Shown here one piece after another: positions 17,202 to 25,583 of a stretch of DNA of 64,000 bases. The first letter of the stretch is position 1; each line of letters starts with the position of its first letter. Source of the DNA: Nitrospinaceae bacterium UBA3496. Its GTDB lineage: Bacteria > UBA8248. Under the pieces are notes generated by a model. It was not told the DNA's origin and did no database searches. It worked only from the letters and a program-made list of their open reading frames with translations. The stretch spans positions 45,206 through 109,205 of the forward strand of contig DFQF01000070.1 of the NCBI GenBank assembly GCA_002377645.1. Reading direction: 5' to 3'. A program made the translations under genes and the position numbers.

Positions 17202-18383
17202 TTATCTTTGCGGTAGCAAAACACCTAATTGACGTAAATTTAAAATCTCATTTTCACTCAACCCGAACTCAGCAAGGATTTCATCAGTATGCTCTCCAAG
17301 AATTGGAGGAGCTGTTCTGACTGTCGATGGAGTCTTACTAAATTTAACAGATGGAGCAATCATTTTCAATTTTCCATACTTTTTATGGACCACTTCTGAC
17401 AAGTAAGACATTTCTTGCATTTGCTCATCTTTATGAAGTTGTGAGGGTAGCCTCACCTTTGCACAGGGAACTTCAGCCTGATCAAATTTTTCAATCCAAA
17501 AATCCGCGGATTTTTTGAGTAAAGTTTTTTGGACTATAGGTATAATTTTCTCTCTTGCATCGTGACGATCTCTGAAATTTTTCCAATTATCATTTTCACT
17601 CAACTCCTTTAATCCCAGAACCCTGCATGCATTCTTCCAAAATCTTTCGACATCCATATACAAATAGATATGACCATCTAAGGTATTGTAAATTCTCGCT
17701 ATTCTATCAGTAAGTGGATCTCTAACATTCTCAAGATTTTCCTGCTCACTTGCCCAAGTCAATCTTCCTTGCTGTAAAGATACCGCACCACCTAGCAAAG
17801 AAGAGTCTATAAACTGACCAAAACCACTTCTCTCCCTAGCAAATAAGGCCATTGACACTGCAGTACTTGATAAAGAACCAGTAAAATAATCTATGAAATG
17901 TCCTTGAACAAGTTGTGGATCTCCGCCACTGCCTTGTTCCGCAGGAATACCTGAATAAGTCTGAACAATAGGATCAATTCCTCTTCTTGATTTTAATGGA
18001 CCAGACTGACCAAAAGCAGAAATAGAAAGATAAATCATCCTTGGATTACTCTCTAACAACTTATCAGGACCAAGTCCGAGACTTTCTATAACTCCTGGAC
18101 GATACCCTTCAACAAAAACGTCTATCTGCTTACACATTTCCAGAACTATTTTTTTCCCTTCTTCTTCCTTTAAATTAACTGCAATACTTCTTTTGTTTCT
18201 ATTCAGACCCAAAAACAATCTACTTTCTCCATCAAATGTAGATGGAAATTCTCTAATAATATCACCACTCAATGGTTCTAGCTTGATGACATCTGCTCCT
18301 GCGTCAGCAAGCAATAAGGTACAGTATGGACCGGCAACATAATGTGTAAGATCTAAAATTTTAATTCCATCTAAAGAACCCAT
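17202..18383 (-). CDS. CaiB/BaiF-family (family III) CoA transferase
   Basis: Transfers CoA between an acyl-CoA and a carboxylic acid. Length 393 aa is normal. The N-terminus GIKILDLTHYVAGPYCTLLL and DAGADVIKLEPLSGDIIREF is diagnostic, as are LNRNKRSIAVNLK and VEGYRPGVIESLGLG. The catalytic Asp is probably the one in HFIDYFTGS. AAAGGAAA precedes the ATG. It lies 20 bases downstream of a FlK-like thioesterase and in the same operon as an MDR reductase and a hydrolase, fitting organic-acid activation. The acid and the CoA donor cannot be told from sequence. Confidence 0.93.
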   Translation of the reverse strand: MGSLDGIKILDLTHYVAGPYCTLLLADAGADVIKLEPLSGDIIREFPSTFDGESRLFLGLNRNKRSIAVNLKEEEGKKIVLEMCKQIDVFVEGYRPGVIESLGLGPDKLLESNPRMIYLSISAFGQSGPLKSRRGIDPIVQTYSGIPAEQGSGGDPQLVQGHFIDYFTGSLSSTAVSMALFARERSGFGQFIDSSLLGGAVSLQQGRLTWASEQENLENVRDPLTDRIARIYNTLDGHIYLYMDVERFWKNACRVLGLKELSENDNWKNFRDRHDAREKIIPIVQKTLLKKSADFWIEKFDQAEVPCAKVRLPSQLHKDEQMQEMSYLSEVVHKKYGKLKMIAPSVKFSKTPSTVRTAPPILGEHTDEILAEFGLSENEILNLRQLGVLLPQR

Positions 18384-18403
18384 GATTTCCTTTGTGAATT
18401 ATT

Positions 18404-18811
18404 TTAGCTTATCATTTCTTTTTTTTTCATTAACTTCACATTACTTCTATTTGTGATAATCAAGAAACGTTCATTCGTTCCTTCAGCTACTTTTTCATAC
18501 TCGTCAAAGATTTCTGCAGTAAAAAGACACCTCCTTCGATCTCTTTCAATTAATTTTGTCTTAACAGTTATCTTCATTCCTTTTGGAGTTCCAGACAAAT
18601 GATTCAATGATACTTTTGTACCAACAGATGTCATCTTATCTGGCAAAAAAGGAATCAATGATTCAAACGCTGTTCTTTCCATAAACCTAACCAAATCTGG
18701 AGTCGAAACCACTTCAGTTTTGCTCCCCCTTAAATGAAAAGGAACGTGTTCCTCTTCAATCAAAACCGAATAAATACCCTCAAGTCCAATAGGAATCTCA
18801 TCCAAGATCAT
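18404..18811 (-). CDS. FlK-like hotdog-fold thioesterase
   Basis: A 135-aa single hotdog-domain protein. The pattern VVSTPDLVRFMERTAFESL, SVGTKVSLNHLSGTPKGM and RRRCLFTAEIFDEYEKVAEG is that of the fluoroacetyl-CoA thioesterase FlK family. Residues equivalent to the FlK catalytic set appear present: Ser/Thr in STP, Glu in FMERTA and His in NHLSGTP. Most family members are general acyl-CoA thioesterases, so fluoroacetyl-CoA specificity should not be assumed. GAGGAAA precedes the ATG. It lies 12 bases from the MDR gene and 20 bases from the CoA transferase gene. Confidence 0.82.
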   Translation of the reverse strand: MILDEIPIGLEGIYSVLIEEEHVPFHLRGSKTEVVSTPDLVRFMERTAFESLIPFLPDKMTSVGTKVSLNHLSGTPKGMKITVKTKLIERDRRRCLFTAEIFDEYEKVAEGTNERFLIITNRSNVKLMKKKEMIS

Positions 18812-18823
18812 ATTTTCCTCAAA

Positions 18824-19798
18824 TCAAACAGACAAAACAATTTTTCCAAAAACAGAACCAGTCATTAAAATCTCATGTGAACGTGGGGCATCTGCTAAAT
18901 CTACTATCTCACCTACAACCGAACAAATCTTTTCATTTCTAAGCAAAACTTCTAATTGATCAGTCATACTTGAAAAAAAACAATCAGAATTAAAAAGACT
19001 CATTCCTCTAACATCAATATCTTTTGAATAGAAAGGAGGATACGTCACTGTGCCACTAGGATTTTTCCCGGTACCTGAACCTAACAAAACAATTGTCCCG
19101 AATTTTTTTACAGCCTGACAATCTAAATCAAAGTTTTCACTTGCAACCATCTCAATAATTGAATCTACCCCTCTTCCAGACGTCTCTTTCAAACATTCAG
19201 AAACCCAATCTTCCTCTTTATAATTAAATACTATATCCGCACCAAGATTTTTACAAAACTCAGCTTTTTCTTGAGAACTAACTGTTGAAATAACAGTTGC
19301 ACCAGTCGCCTTTGCTATCTGTATAGCCATACTTCCAACCCCACCAGCACCCCCATGGATTAAAATCGTTTCTCCAGGTTTAATAGAAGCTTTGTAAACT
19401 AGTGCGTAATATGCTGTATATAAAACACATGGGAAGGAAGCTCCCTGAATAAAATCAAAATTGTCAGGTAAAATTGCTGAACGGTGAGCACTTAAGAGAG
19501 AAAGCTCTGCATAACTTCCACTCGTAGAAGAACCAAAAACTCTATCTCCTTCTTTAAAATTCTCCACACCTTCACCTACAGAAACAACCTCTCCGGCAGC
19601 ATCAATCCCAGGGACCCACGGCAACTCCAAACCCTTAGAAAGGGGATGTGCTCCAGAACGAAAAGTTGTATCTACTGGATTAACACCTGCACCCCTTACT
19701 TTAACTAAAATTTCACCTTCGGAAGGAATAGGATCATCCATCTCTCCTAATTTCATAACATCTGGGTCGCCAAAAGAATTTACTTGAATAGCTTTCAT
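18824..19798 (-). CDS. Zinc-free MDR-family oxidoreductase (paralogue 3)
   Basis: First gene of the minus-strand operon 19798-15916. At 324 aa it has the quinone reductase-type pattern GAGVNPVDTTFRSGAHPL, ILIHGGAGGVGSMAIQIAKA and a C-terminal segment ending GSVFGKIVLSV. There is no zinc lobe. GAGGGGG lies upstream of the ATG. Cotranscription with a thioesterase, a CoA transferase and a hydrolase suggests reduction of an unsaturated acyl or carbonyl intermediate (inference). It faces the TRAP transporter operon across a 303-base divergent gap, so both could share regulation. Confidence 0.88.
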   Translation of the reverse strand: MKAIQVNSFGDPDVMKLGEMDDPIPSEGEILVKVRGAGVNPVDTTFRSGAHPLSKGLELPWVPGIDAAGEVVSVGEGVENFKEGDRVFGSSTSGSYAELSLLSAHRSAILPDNFDFIQGASFPCVLYTAYYALVYKASIKPGETILIHGGAGGVGSMAIQIAKATGATVISTVSSQEKAEFCKNLGADIVFNYKEEDWVSECLKETSGRGVDSIIEMVASENFDLDCQAVKKFGTIVLLGSGTGKNPSGTVTYPPFYSKDIDVRGMSLFNSDCFFSSMTDQLEVLLRNEKICSVVGEIVDLADAPRSHEILMTGSVFGKIVLSV

Positions 19799-19936
19799 TT
19801 TATCCCCCTCTGAAAAAAACCATTTTAATATGAAGATATTTCAAGAAATTTATACCTAGTTAACAATTGAATCAATCAAAGAATCAAAGAAGAAATTTTA
19901 TGTCGTGTTTCAAACAGCAAGTCACAATTTAGGTAC

Positions 19937-19965
19937 TTGACAAGAAAAGCGAGCGAAAGATAAGG
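19937..19965 (+). promoter_or_regulatory. Candidate promoter in the 303-base divergent gap before the TRAP operon
   Basis: TTGACA at 19937-19942 is followed by ATAAGG at 19960-19965 (17-base spacer; GATAAG at 16 is an alternative). This would give a leader of about 130 bases before the ATG at 20102. The rest of the gap 19799-20101 is AT-rich. It holds the AAGGAGAG site just before 20102 and GAGGGGG for the divergent gene. No riboswitch or operator was recognised. Confidence 0.4.
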
Positions 19966-20101
19966 TTCTTATATCCATGAAACTTTTATTTTTAATTGAT
20001 TCGTAAAAAATTATCTTTGGAATTGCTTCGTTTTTATTTATTTTTTGCGATTCTAAATTTTTTGGTCTCGTTAGCTTTTTTAAATATAAGGAGAGTTTTC
20101 A

Positions 20102-21100
20102 ATGCGCAAATTTTTTTCAGTTTTTGTTGCAATACTTGCAGTTGTAGCCTTTGGATTTGCTTCCGCTAATGCTGTTGAAAGATATAAGTTTGGAAGTGGT
20201 CCAGCTGGAGGTGGATGGAATCCTGCTATTGGTGCAGGCGTCCAACTACTAAATAAATCTTTATCCGGCAAGGGACTAAAGTACGCTCATGTTCCTTCTC
20301 AAGGTTCAGTAGCGAATATACGTCGTGTAGCAAAAGGAAGTTTCCATACGACTTGGGGTCATGTCGTACAGGTAGTTCAACAATGGAACGGAACCGGAAA
20401 ATTTAAAAAAGACGGTGTTAGAAGAGATTTCAGAATTATTGCTAACGTTAGGGCACAATCACAGATTATTGCTGTTTTAGCAGATAGTCCAATTAAATCT
20501 TTCTCTGACATGGCAGGAAAAAGAGTAAATCTTCTATCTAGAGGCACAGGAAGTAACGTTAACTGTATGAATATGTTTAAAGGTGCAGGAATATTCAATA
20601 AAATAGAGAAACGTTTCTTAGGATTCCGCGACTCTGGAAGAGCACTTGGAGATCGTCAGATAGATGTTTATTGTTCTGCTGGTGCTCCTTTTACTATTCC
20701 GGCTCTTACACAGTTATCTGTAAGAAAACCTGTACGTTATGTGGGACTTAGTGAATCTGAGCAAAAAAAAGTTGTTAGTACATTCCCTTTCTATACACCT
20801 GTTACAATTCCACCTTTATCAGAAGTAAAGGGACAAACTTCCCACGCAAGATCTATTGCATATGATGTTTTCTGGGTTGCACATAAATCAATGTCTGACA
20901 AGGGTATTTATGAGATGTTAAAAGTTATTGCAGACCCAGGAAATCTAAAAAAACTTACGAAAGCTGCAAGATATTGGGCTAAGTTAAGTGGAAAATTTGA
21001 CAACCTCAAAGTACATAAAGTTCACGTCCATCCAGCTGCAGCACGTTATTGGAGAAGCCGTGGAACCAATGTGCCGGGTAGCGTAGTAAAAGGTTACTAA
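20102..21100 (+). CDS. TAXI-family TRAP transporter solute-binding protein
   Basis: Periplasmic receptor of a TRAP transporter, 332 aa. The signal peptide is clear: a charged start MRKFFS, a hydrophobic core to about residue 20, and a likely cleavage after SANA (24). The mature protein shows the TAXI pattern: YKFGSGPAGGGWNPAIGAG, GSVANIRRVAKGSFHTTWGH, then INLLSRGTG-like VNLLSRGTGSN, DSGRALGDRQIDVYCSAGAP and TIPPLSEVKGQT. AAGGAGAG precedes the ATG. The fused permease follows 89 bases later, after a strong hairpin that probably keeps receptor expression above permease expression. The ligand is unknown; neighbours imply an organic acid. Confidence 0.92.
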   Translation: MRKFFSVFVAILAVVAFGFASANAVERYKFGSGPAGGGWNPAIGAGVQLLNKSLSGKGLKYAHVPSQGSVANIRRVAKGSFHTTWGHVVQVVQQWNGTGKFKKDGVRRDFRIIANVRAQSQIIAVLADSPIKSFSDMAGKRVNLLSRGTGSNVNCMNMFKGAGIFNKIEKRFLGFRDSGRALGDRQIDVYCSAGAPFTIPALTQLSVRKPVRYVGLSESEQKKVVSTFPFYTPVTIPPLSEVKGQTSHARSIAYDVFWVAHKSMSDKGIYEMLKVIADPGNLKKLTKAARYWAKLSGKFDNLKVHKVHVHPAAARYWRSRGTNVPGSVVKGY

Positions 21101-21115
21101 AATTTAATTTCAATT

Positions 21116-21146
21116 ATTGGGGGGGACAAAATTTGTTCCTCCCAAT
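21116..21146 (+). terminator. Hairpin between TRAP receptor and permease genes (partial terminator or mRNA stabiliser)
   Basis: ATTGGGGGGG at 21116-21125 pairs with the TCCTCCCAAT region ending at 21146 with two G-U pairs, and the inner ACAAA/TTTGT extends the stem to about 15 bp with a tiny loop. It starts 16 bases after the receptor stop. A T run (TTTTTT) near 21164-21169 follows at some distance. Such hairpins commonly raise binding-protein yield relative to permease. Confidence 0.6.
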
Positions 21147-21189
21147 ACATTCCAATTCTCTCGTTTTTTATAGAATTTTAGGATACTAG

Positions 21190-23667
21190 ATGCTTAAGAA
21201 ACTAATGCCTCTTCTTATAAAAATAGGAATAATCTCAGAAGAATTTATCGAACCTAGAAAAATTTTTGGAATTAGTTCAGTTTTAGTTTCAATCATTGCT
21301 GTTTCATTTTCTTATTTTTTCGTTCATGTAGCATTTTTTGGTCCTCCTATCACTGAAATTTTCAAGGGAACTTACATACTAGGAACGGCAGTCTTGAGTC
21401 TTCTTATATATAAAGGAAGACAAAAAACGATATATGAACGTTTTGTTTTTCTAGACGAACTCTTCGCAATTTTATCTATTACAACCATATGTGTTTTTGG
21501 AACAATTTGGATTTATTGGTTCTTTATATCACCTGTTGAGGCTTGGAATAAATTCTATGACCAAAAAGTTTTTTATATTGGAATCTTGGGATTCATTGTT
21601 GGAATAATTATTTATTGGAAAGAAGCAACTTCAAAAGTTACTGACCGTTTTACTACTTCTGACATAATTTACCTTCTAGGTGTAACTGGCGCAATGATTT
21701 GGTGGCGCTATAGCAACGAAACCTTACAAGAAGAAATGGGTGGAGATGTACCTACAATGCTTGTCATTTCTGCGTGGCTGGTAATTCCAGTTAGTATGGA
21801 AATTGCAAGAAGGGTCGTTGGACCAATAATTCCTTTCTTAGGTTTTTGTTTCCTTGTATACAGTTTCAGGCCAGTAGCCCATTCATTTCCAGGGCTCCTA
21901 TGGCATGATGGAAATAATATCGACCGTATTTCTGAGTTCTTAATGCTTCAATCTGATGGTTTAACCGGACTCATTGCAGATGTTTTTGCTAACTATATGG
22001 TAATTTTTGTCGTTCTCGGTGCATTCTTAGAAAAAACTGGTCTAGGTGCACTCTTTATTGATACAACTTATCGTCTCACCGGTCAGAGAACTGGAGGACC
22101 AGGATTAACTGCAGTCGTTTCTAGTGGTCTTTTTGGAATGATATCAGGCAGTGGAGTTGCAAATGTTGTTACAACGGGAACATTTACCATTCCCCTTATG
22201 AAAAGAGTAGGATACAGATCTGAATTTGCTGGCGCTGTCGAAGCATCGGCATCGACTGGAGGTGCTTATATGCCCCCTATTATGGGTTCAGGTGCCTTTC
22301 TACTAGCACAATTTACAGAAATTAGCTATTTTGAAGTGATAAAATATGCAATTCTACCTGCTATTCTTTATTATCTTTCAGTTGGCTACATAGTTTATAT
22401 TCGTGCTGTTAATCGAGGTCTAACTGGAGTTCCTGTTTCAGAATTACCTCTATGGAGTAAAATAATACCTAGACTGTATTTACTCATTCCTATTCCACTC
22501 ATGGTTTATTATTTAGTTGCAGGAGATTCCGCTTTTCTAGCAGCTTTTAAAACAATTTGTGCTATCGTTTTACTGAAAACTACAGATTTACTTACAACAG
22601 TTCAAACTCCATATACACGAAAATTTTCAAAACCTATTCTAATTTTAACTATTGTTCTAGGCATTATCGTCTATTTCTTTGGTCTGAAAATCGGTGCACC
22701 TTTTTCTTGGTTTGCTGATACACAAAGAGGGCTAAACTTCGGAGATGCGATTTTTTGGACACTTGCCTTTTATACAATTCTAAAAATCTGTGAAATATTT
22801 TTTGCCTCTCTTTCAGTAGATAATTCCGTTCAGAATTCTATTTCGAATGAAGAATCTGAGATAGAGGTAAGCGGGTCTGATGCATTAAATTCTTTAAAAA
22901 ATAGATCTATAGACTTAGTAAAATCTATCTGGATCTCCTTAGAATCCGGAGCAAAAAGTTCGGTAATCGTGGGTAGTATTGCCGGTGTGCTTAGCATACT
23001 TCTATCAACTGCCACACAAAGTGACTTGCCGGGTCGAGTATCCGATCTACTGATTCAGTTTAGTTTCGGTCTCTTACCAATGACTATTTTCTGGATAATC
23101 ATAGCAGGCTACATTGTAGGAATGGGATTACCTATTGCTGCAAGTTATGTTGTTCTTGTAATCTTTGGTGTTTTATCACTAACAAATTTAGGAGTCCCAA
23201 CACTAGCAGCTCATTTGATCTGCTACTGGGTTGCCGTTGTAAGCGCAGTAACTCCACCTGTTGCTTTAGCAGCATATGCTGCAAGTGCAATTGCCTCCTC
23301 TGATCCAATTAAGACTGGGTTCCAGGCGATGAAACTTTCTTCATGGATTTTTATCATGCCTTTCTTATTTGTCTATACACCTCTTCTTCTAACAGGAACC
23401 TACCTTGAAATTACTATTACTGTTATTGCCTGTTTACTAGGTATTGTTTCTTGGGCGAGTTTTATGGAAAATTTCTTGATAAAACAGACTAAATTTTTAG
23501 AATGGATACTACTATTCATAGCATCCGTTTTCCTGCTTCTCCCTATCGATAATCTTCTTACATGGATTTCTCCATTAGAAGGTCAATTCGATTGGATTTT
23601 TTATTTTATGGGGGCCATATTACTGGTTTCAGCATTTTTATTACAAACAAAAAGAAAGGAAGTATAA
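21190..23667 (+). CDS. TRAP transporter fused permease (small DctQ-like and large DctM-like domains)
   Basis: Inner-membrane permease of 825 aa that works with the TAXI receptor, using an ion gradient. Most of the length is hydrophobic helices: an N-terminal DctQ-like part (about 1-170) and a DctM-like part (about 180-825). The DctM signature appears twice-related: GLTAVVSSGLFGMISGSGVA with VTTGTFTIPLMKRVGY and SASTGGAYMPPIMGSGAFLL, then VGMGLPIAASYVVLV and AVTPPVALAAYAASAIA. A cytoplasmic loop rich in Ser/Glu lies near 545-575. The next gene begins after one base, so translation is probably coupled. Substrate not determinable. Confidence 0.93.
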   Translation: MLKKLMPLLIKIGIISEEFIEPRKIFGISSVLVSIIAVSFSYFFVHVAFFGPPITEIFKGTYILGTAVLSLLIYKGRQKTIYERFVFLDELFAILSITTICVFGTIWIYWFFISPVEAWNKFYDQKVFYIGILGFIVGIIIYWKEATSKVTDRFTTSDIIYLLGVTGAMIWWRYSNETLQEEMGGDVPTMLVISAWLVIPVSMEIARRVVGPIIPFLGFCFLVYSFRPVAHSFPGLLWHDGNNIDRISEFLMLQSDGLTGLIADVFANYMVIFVVLGAFLEKTGLGALFIDTTYRLTGQRTGGPGLTAVVSSGLFGMISGSGVANVVTTGTFTIPLMKRVGYRSEFAGAVEASASTGGAYMPPIMGSGAFLLAQFTEISYFEVIKYAILPAILYYLSVGYIVYIRAVNRGLTGVPVSELPLWSKIIPRLYLLIPIPLMVYYLVAGDSAFLAAFKTICAIVLLKTTDLLTTVQTPYTRKFSKPILILTIVLGIIVYFFGLKIGAPFSWFADTQRGLNFGDAIFWTLAFYTILKICEIFFASLSVDNSVQNSISNEESEIEVSGSDALNSLKNRSIDLVKSIWISLESGAKSSVIVGSIAGVLSILLSTATQSDLPGRVSDLLIQFSFGLLPMTIFWIIIAGYIVGMGLPIAASYVVLVIFGVLSLTNLGVPTLAAHLICYWVAVVSAVTPPVALAAYAASAIASSDPIKTGFQAMKLSSWIFIMPFLFVYTPLLLTGTYLEITITVIACLLGIVSWASFMENFLIKQTKFLEWILLFIASVFLLLPIDNLLTWISPLEGQFDWIFYFMGAILLVSAFLLQTKRKEV

Positions 23668-23668
23668 C

Positions 23669-24058
23669 TTGGGTTCAATAGAGTCATTTCATCATGTACA
23701 TTTAATAAGTTCTGACCCAGTTAAAACATCAAAATGGTATATGGACTTTTTGGATGCTGACCTAACTCATGAAGACAAAAAGCATGGAGCTATAAATATT
23801 AGATTACAAATAGGAAATTTAAATCTATTTATACGTGGATTACGAGAAAAGGAGGAACTCTCATCCAAACAAAACATATTACAAGAAGGTATTCATCATA
23901 TCGGACTCATGGTTGATGACATAAAAGAAATGATGAAAAAGACAACAGAAAATGGGGCAACAGAAATAGAAGAAATTCATACCGGAGTTACAGGAAATTG
24001 GGTTTCATTTATTCGTACCCCTGAAGGAGTATTGATTGAGTTCCTCCAAAAAAAATGA
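23669..24058 (+). CDS. VOC-family (glyoxalase/dioxygenase fold) protein, small
   Basis: Single VOC domain of 129 aa: IESFHHVHLISSDPVKTSKW, then YMDFL at the start, GIHHIGLMVDDIKEMMKKTT in the middle, and FIRTPEGVLIEFLQ at the end. Metal ligands could be the His in HHVHL, the His in GIHHIG and the terminal Glu in IEF. It starts with TTG one base after the TRAP permease stop and has AAAGGAAG upstream. The family includes lyases, isomerases, epimerases (methylmalonyl-CoA epimerase) and ring-cleaving dioxygenases; which applies is unknown. It is followed by a second, longer VOC gene that overlaps it by 23 bases. Confidence 0.82.
   Translation: MGSIESFHHVHLISSDPVKTSKWYMDFLDADLTHEDKKHGAINIRLQIGNLNLFIRGLREKEELSSKQNILQEGIHHIGLMVDDIKEMMKKTTENGATEIEEIHTGVTGNWVSFIRTPEGVLIEFLQKK
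24023..24030 (+). promoter_or_regulatory. Ribosome-binding site inside the upstream VOC gene that fixes the next start
   Basis: GAAGGAGT at 24023-24030 lies inside the coding region of the first VOC gene, five bases before TTG 24036. It supports a 23-base overlap between the two VOC genes rather than a later internal start. Confidence 0.5.
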
Positions 24059-24707
24059 AGAAGCAAATCCAAAAACAAACAAAAAACTATTCCCACCAAA
24101 ATTAAATCGCGTTCAGCATATTGGAATAAAAGTTCACAATTTAGATTTGGCTGTCGAATTTTATAGAGACATTATGGGAATGAAAATATCTGACAAATAT
24201 GAACCAGGAGATAACCCCCATAATCCTTGGGGAATTTGTTTCTTAAGAAGTGGAAATCTTCATCACGAGATATCACTTATCGGTTACGACAAAAAAGAGA
24301 ATCTCAAACCAAATAGAATTGGAATAAGAGAGCCAGGAGTAGGATTACATCATATTGCTTTCGAGGTAGATTCTAAAGAAGAATTTGAATCTTGGATAAG
24401 TCATCTAAAAGAAAATAAAATTGAATTTACTGCTGGTCCATTAGTTCATAGTCCTACCCATCCCGAAGGAGACGGAACTTTAGGAGAAAATAGAGCACTA
24501 TATTTTTATGATCCATCGGGAAATGGAATAGAAATTTTTTGTGATATGGCACGAATCAATGAAGAAGATAATTCTATAGAGGAAAAATGGTTCAGAGATC
24601 GTTTGCAAAAGGATGGATATTCAAGAAATTCCTGCAATCCATCTAGACCATGGATCCCTGGTCGATCTAGTATGGAAGGCGCTATCGAAAAATTTGGGAA
24701 AAAGTAA
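24036..24707 (+). CDS. VOC-family protein, dioxygenase-like
   Basis: A 223-aa VOC protein. The domain starts at LNRVQHIGIKVHNLDLAVEF (about 23-42) after a Lys/Asn-rich leader. GVGLHHIAFEVDSKEEFESW and ALYFYDPSGNGIEIFCDMAR give the usual ligands: His in VQHIGIK, His in LHHIAF and Glu in GIEIF. This resembles extradiol dioxygenases and fosfomycin-resistance-like enzymes. The C-terminal about 45 residues are polar and unassigned. TTG 24036 is supported by an excellent GAAGGAGT. It lies in the TRAP/acyl-CoA synthetase operon, so it probably acts on the transported compound or an intermediate (inference). Confidence 0.82.
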   Translation: MSSSKKNEEANPKTNKKLFPPKLNRVQHIGIKVHNLDLAVEFYRDIMGMKISDKYEPGDNPHNPWGICFLRSGNLHHEISLIGYDKKENLKPNRIGIREPGVGLHHIAFEVDSKEEFESWISHLKENKIEFTAGPLVHSPTHPEGDGTLGENRALYFYDPSGNGIEIFCDMARINEEDNSIEEKWFRDRLQKDGYSRNSCNPSRPWIPGRSSMEGAIEKFGKK

Positions 24708-24753
24708 TTTGTAATTGGACAGTTTAATTCTATATTTCTATTGAGAGGATAAT

Positions 24754-25569
24754 TTGGATAATCAAAATTGGTATAATATTCAGGAATTTGCACCAAATAC
24801 ATTCCAATTTAATGAAGCTGAACTCTGGAACATGTTTCTATTAATTGGTGAAGAAAAAGCTGTTTCCATTGATGGGGGAATTGGAATTGGAAGTGTGAGA
24901 AAATTGTGTGAAAGTATCACATCACTCCCGATTGAACATATCTTGACTCATACTCACTGGGACCATTTAGGCTCAATACATGAATGGGAATCTATTGCAG
25001 TTCACGAAAATGGGAAAAACAACTTATCTAATGATTTTGCAGAAGGATGCAAAGACTTTATTTCGAATTGGAAAGGGAAAGAATTTCCAGAAAATTTTGT
25101 TTCAGAAAATTTCAAGTTGAAGCCAGGTGTATTTGGCGAACCTCTTTATGAGGGGCAAATAATTGATCTTGGCAATAGGAAATTACACATTTATGAAACA
25201 CCCGGCCATTCACCAGATAGTATTTCTATCTATGATGAAAAAGAAGGTGTGTTAATAACTGGAGATTTAGTAAAACCACATATGCCGCTTTTTATTCAAG
25301 TACCAACTGCGGTTTTATCAGATTACGGCCCCTCACTTAGAAGGCTTGAATCCATTTCAAAAGAAAAGAATGTACAATGGATTTGCTCTGGACATTCGGA
25401 ACCGTTCAAAGATTTAAGTATAATTTCCGAAATGGCTGATTTTGTTGAAAAAATAGAAAAGGGAAATATCGAGCCTCCTAAAAAAATTGAAGCTGGAAAA
25501 TGGGGATTTATAGATGAATATCGCGCAGAAAGATTCCAGGTTTGGATTAATGATAATGCACGAAGATAA
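24754..25569 (+). CDS. Metallo-beta-lactamase-fold hydrolase
   Basis: A 271-aa zinc hydrolase. The metal motif HILTHTHWDHLGS carries HxHxDH, TPGHSPDS holds the next His, TGDLVKP the bridging Asp and CSGHSEPF the last His, so the site is complete. Glyoxalase II-like enzymes, lactonases and alkylsulfatase-type proteins share this pattern; the substrate is unknown. TTG is the chosen start, with GAGAGGA upstream. The stop overlaps or touches the next gene, so it belongs to the TRAP operon. No signal peptide, so it probably acts in the cytoplasm on an ester, lactone or thioester. Confidence 0.88.
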   Translation: MDNQNWYNIQEFAPNTFQFNEAELWNMFLLIGEEKAVSIDGGIGIGSVRKLCESITSLPIEHILTHTHWDHLGSIHEWESIAVHENGKNNLSNDFAEGCKDFISNWKGKEFPENFVSENFKLKPGVFGEPLYEGQIIDLGNRKLHIYETPGHSPDSISIYDEKEGVLITGDLVKPHMPLFIQVPTAVLSDYGPSLRRLESISKEKNVQWICSGHSEPFKDLSIISEMADFVEKIEKGNIEPPKKIEAGKWGFIDEYRAERFQVWINDNARR

Positions 25570-25583
25570 TGAGAAGGACTAAA

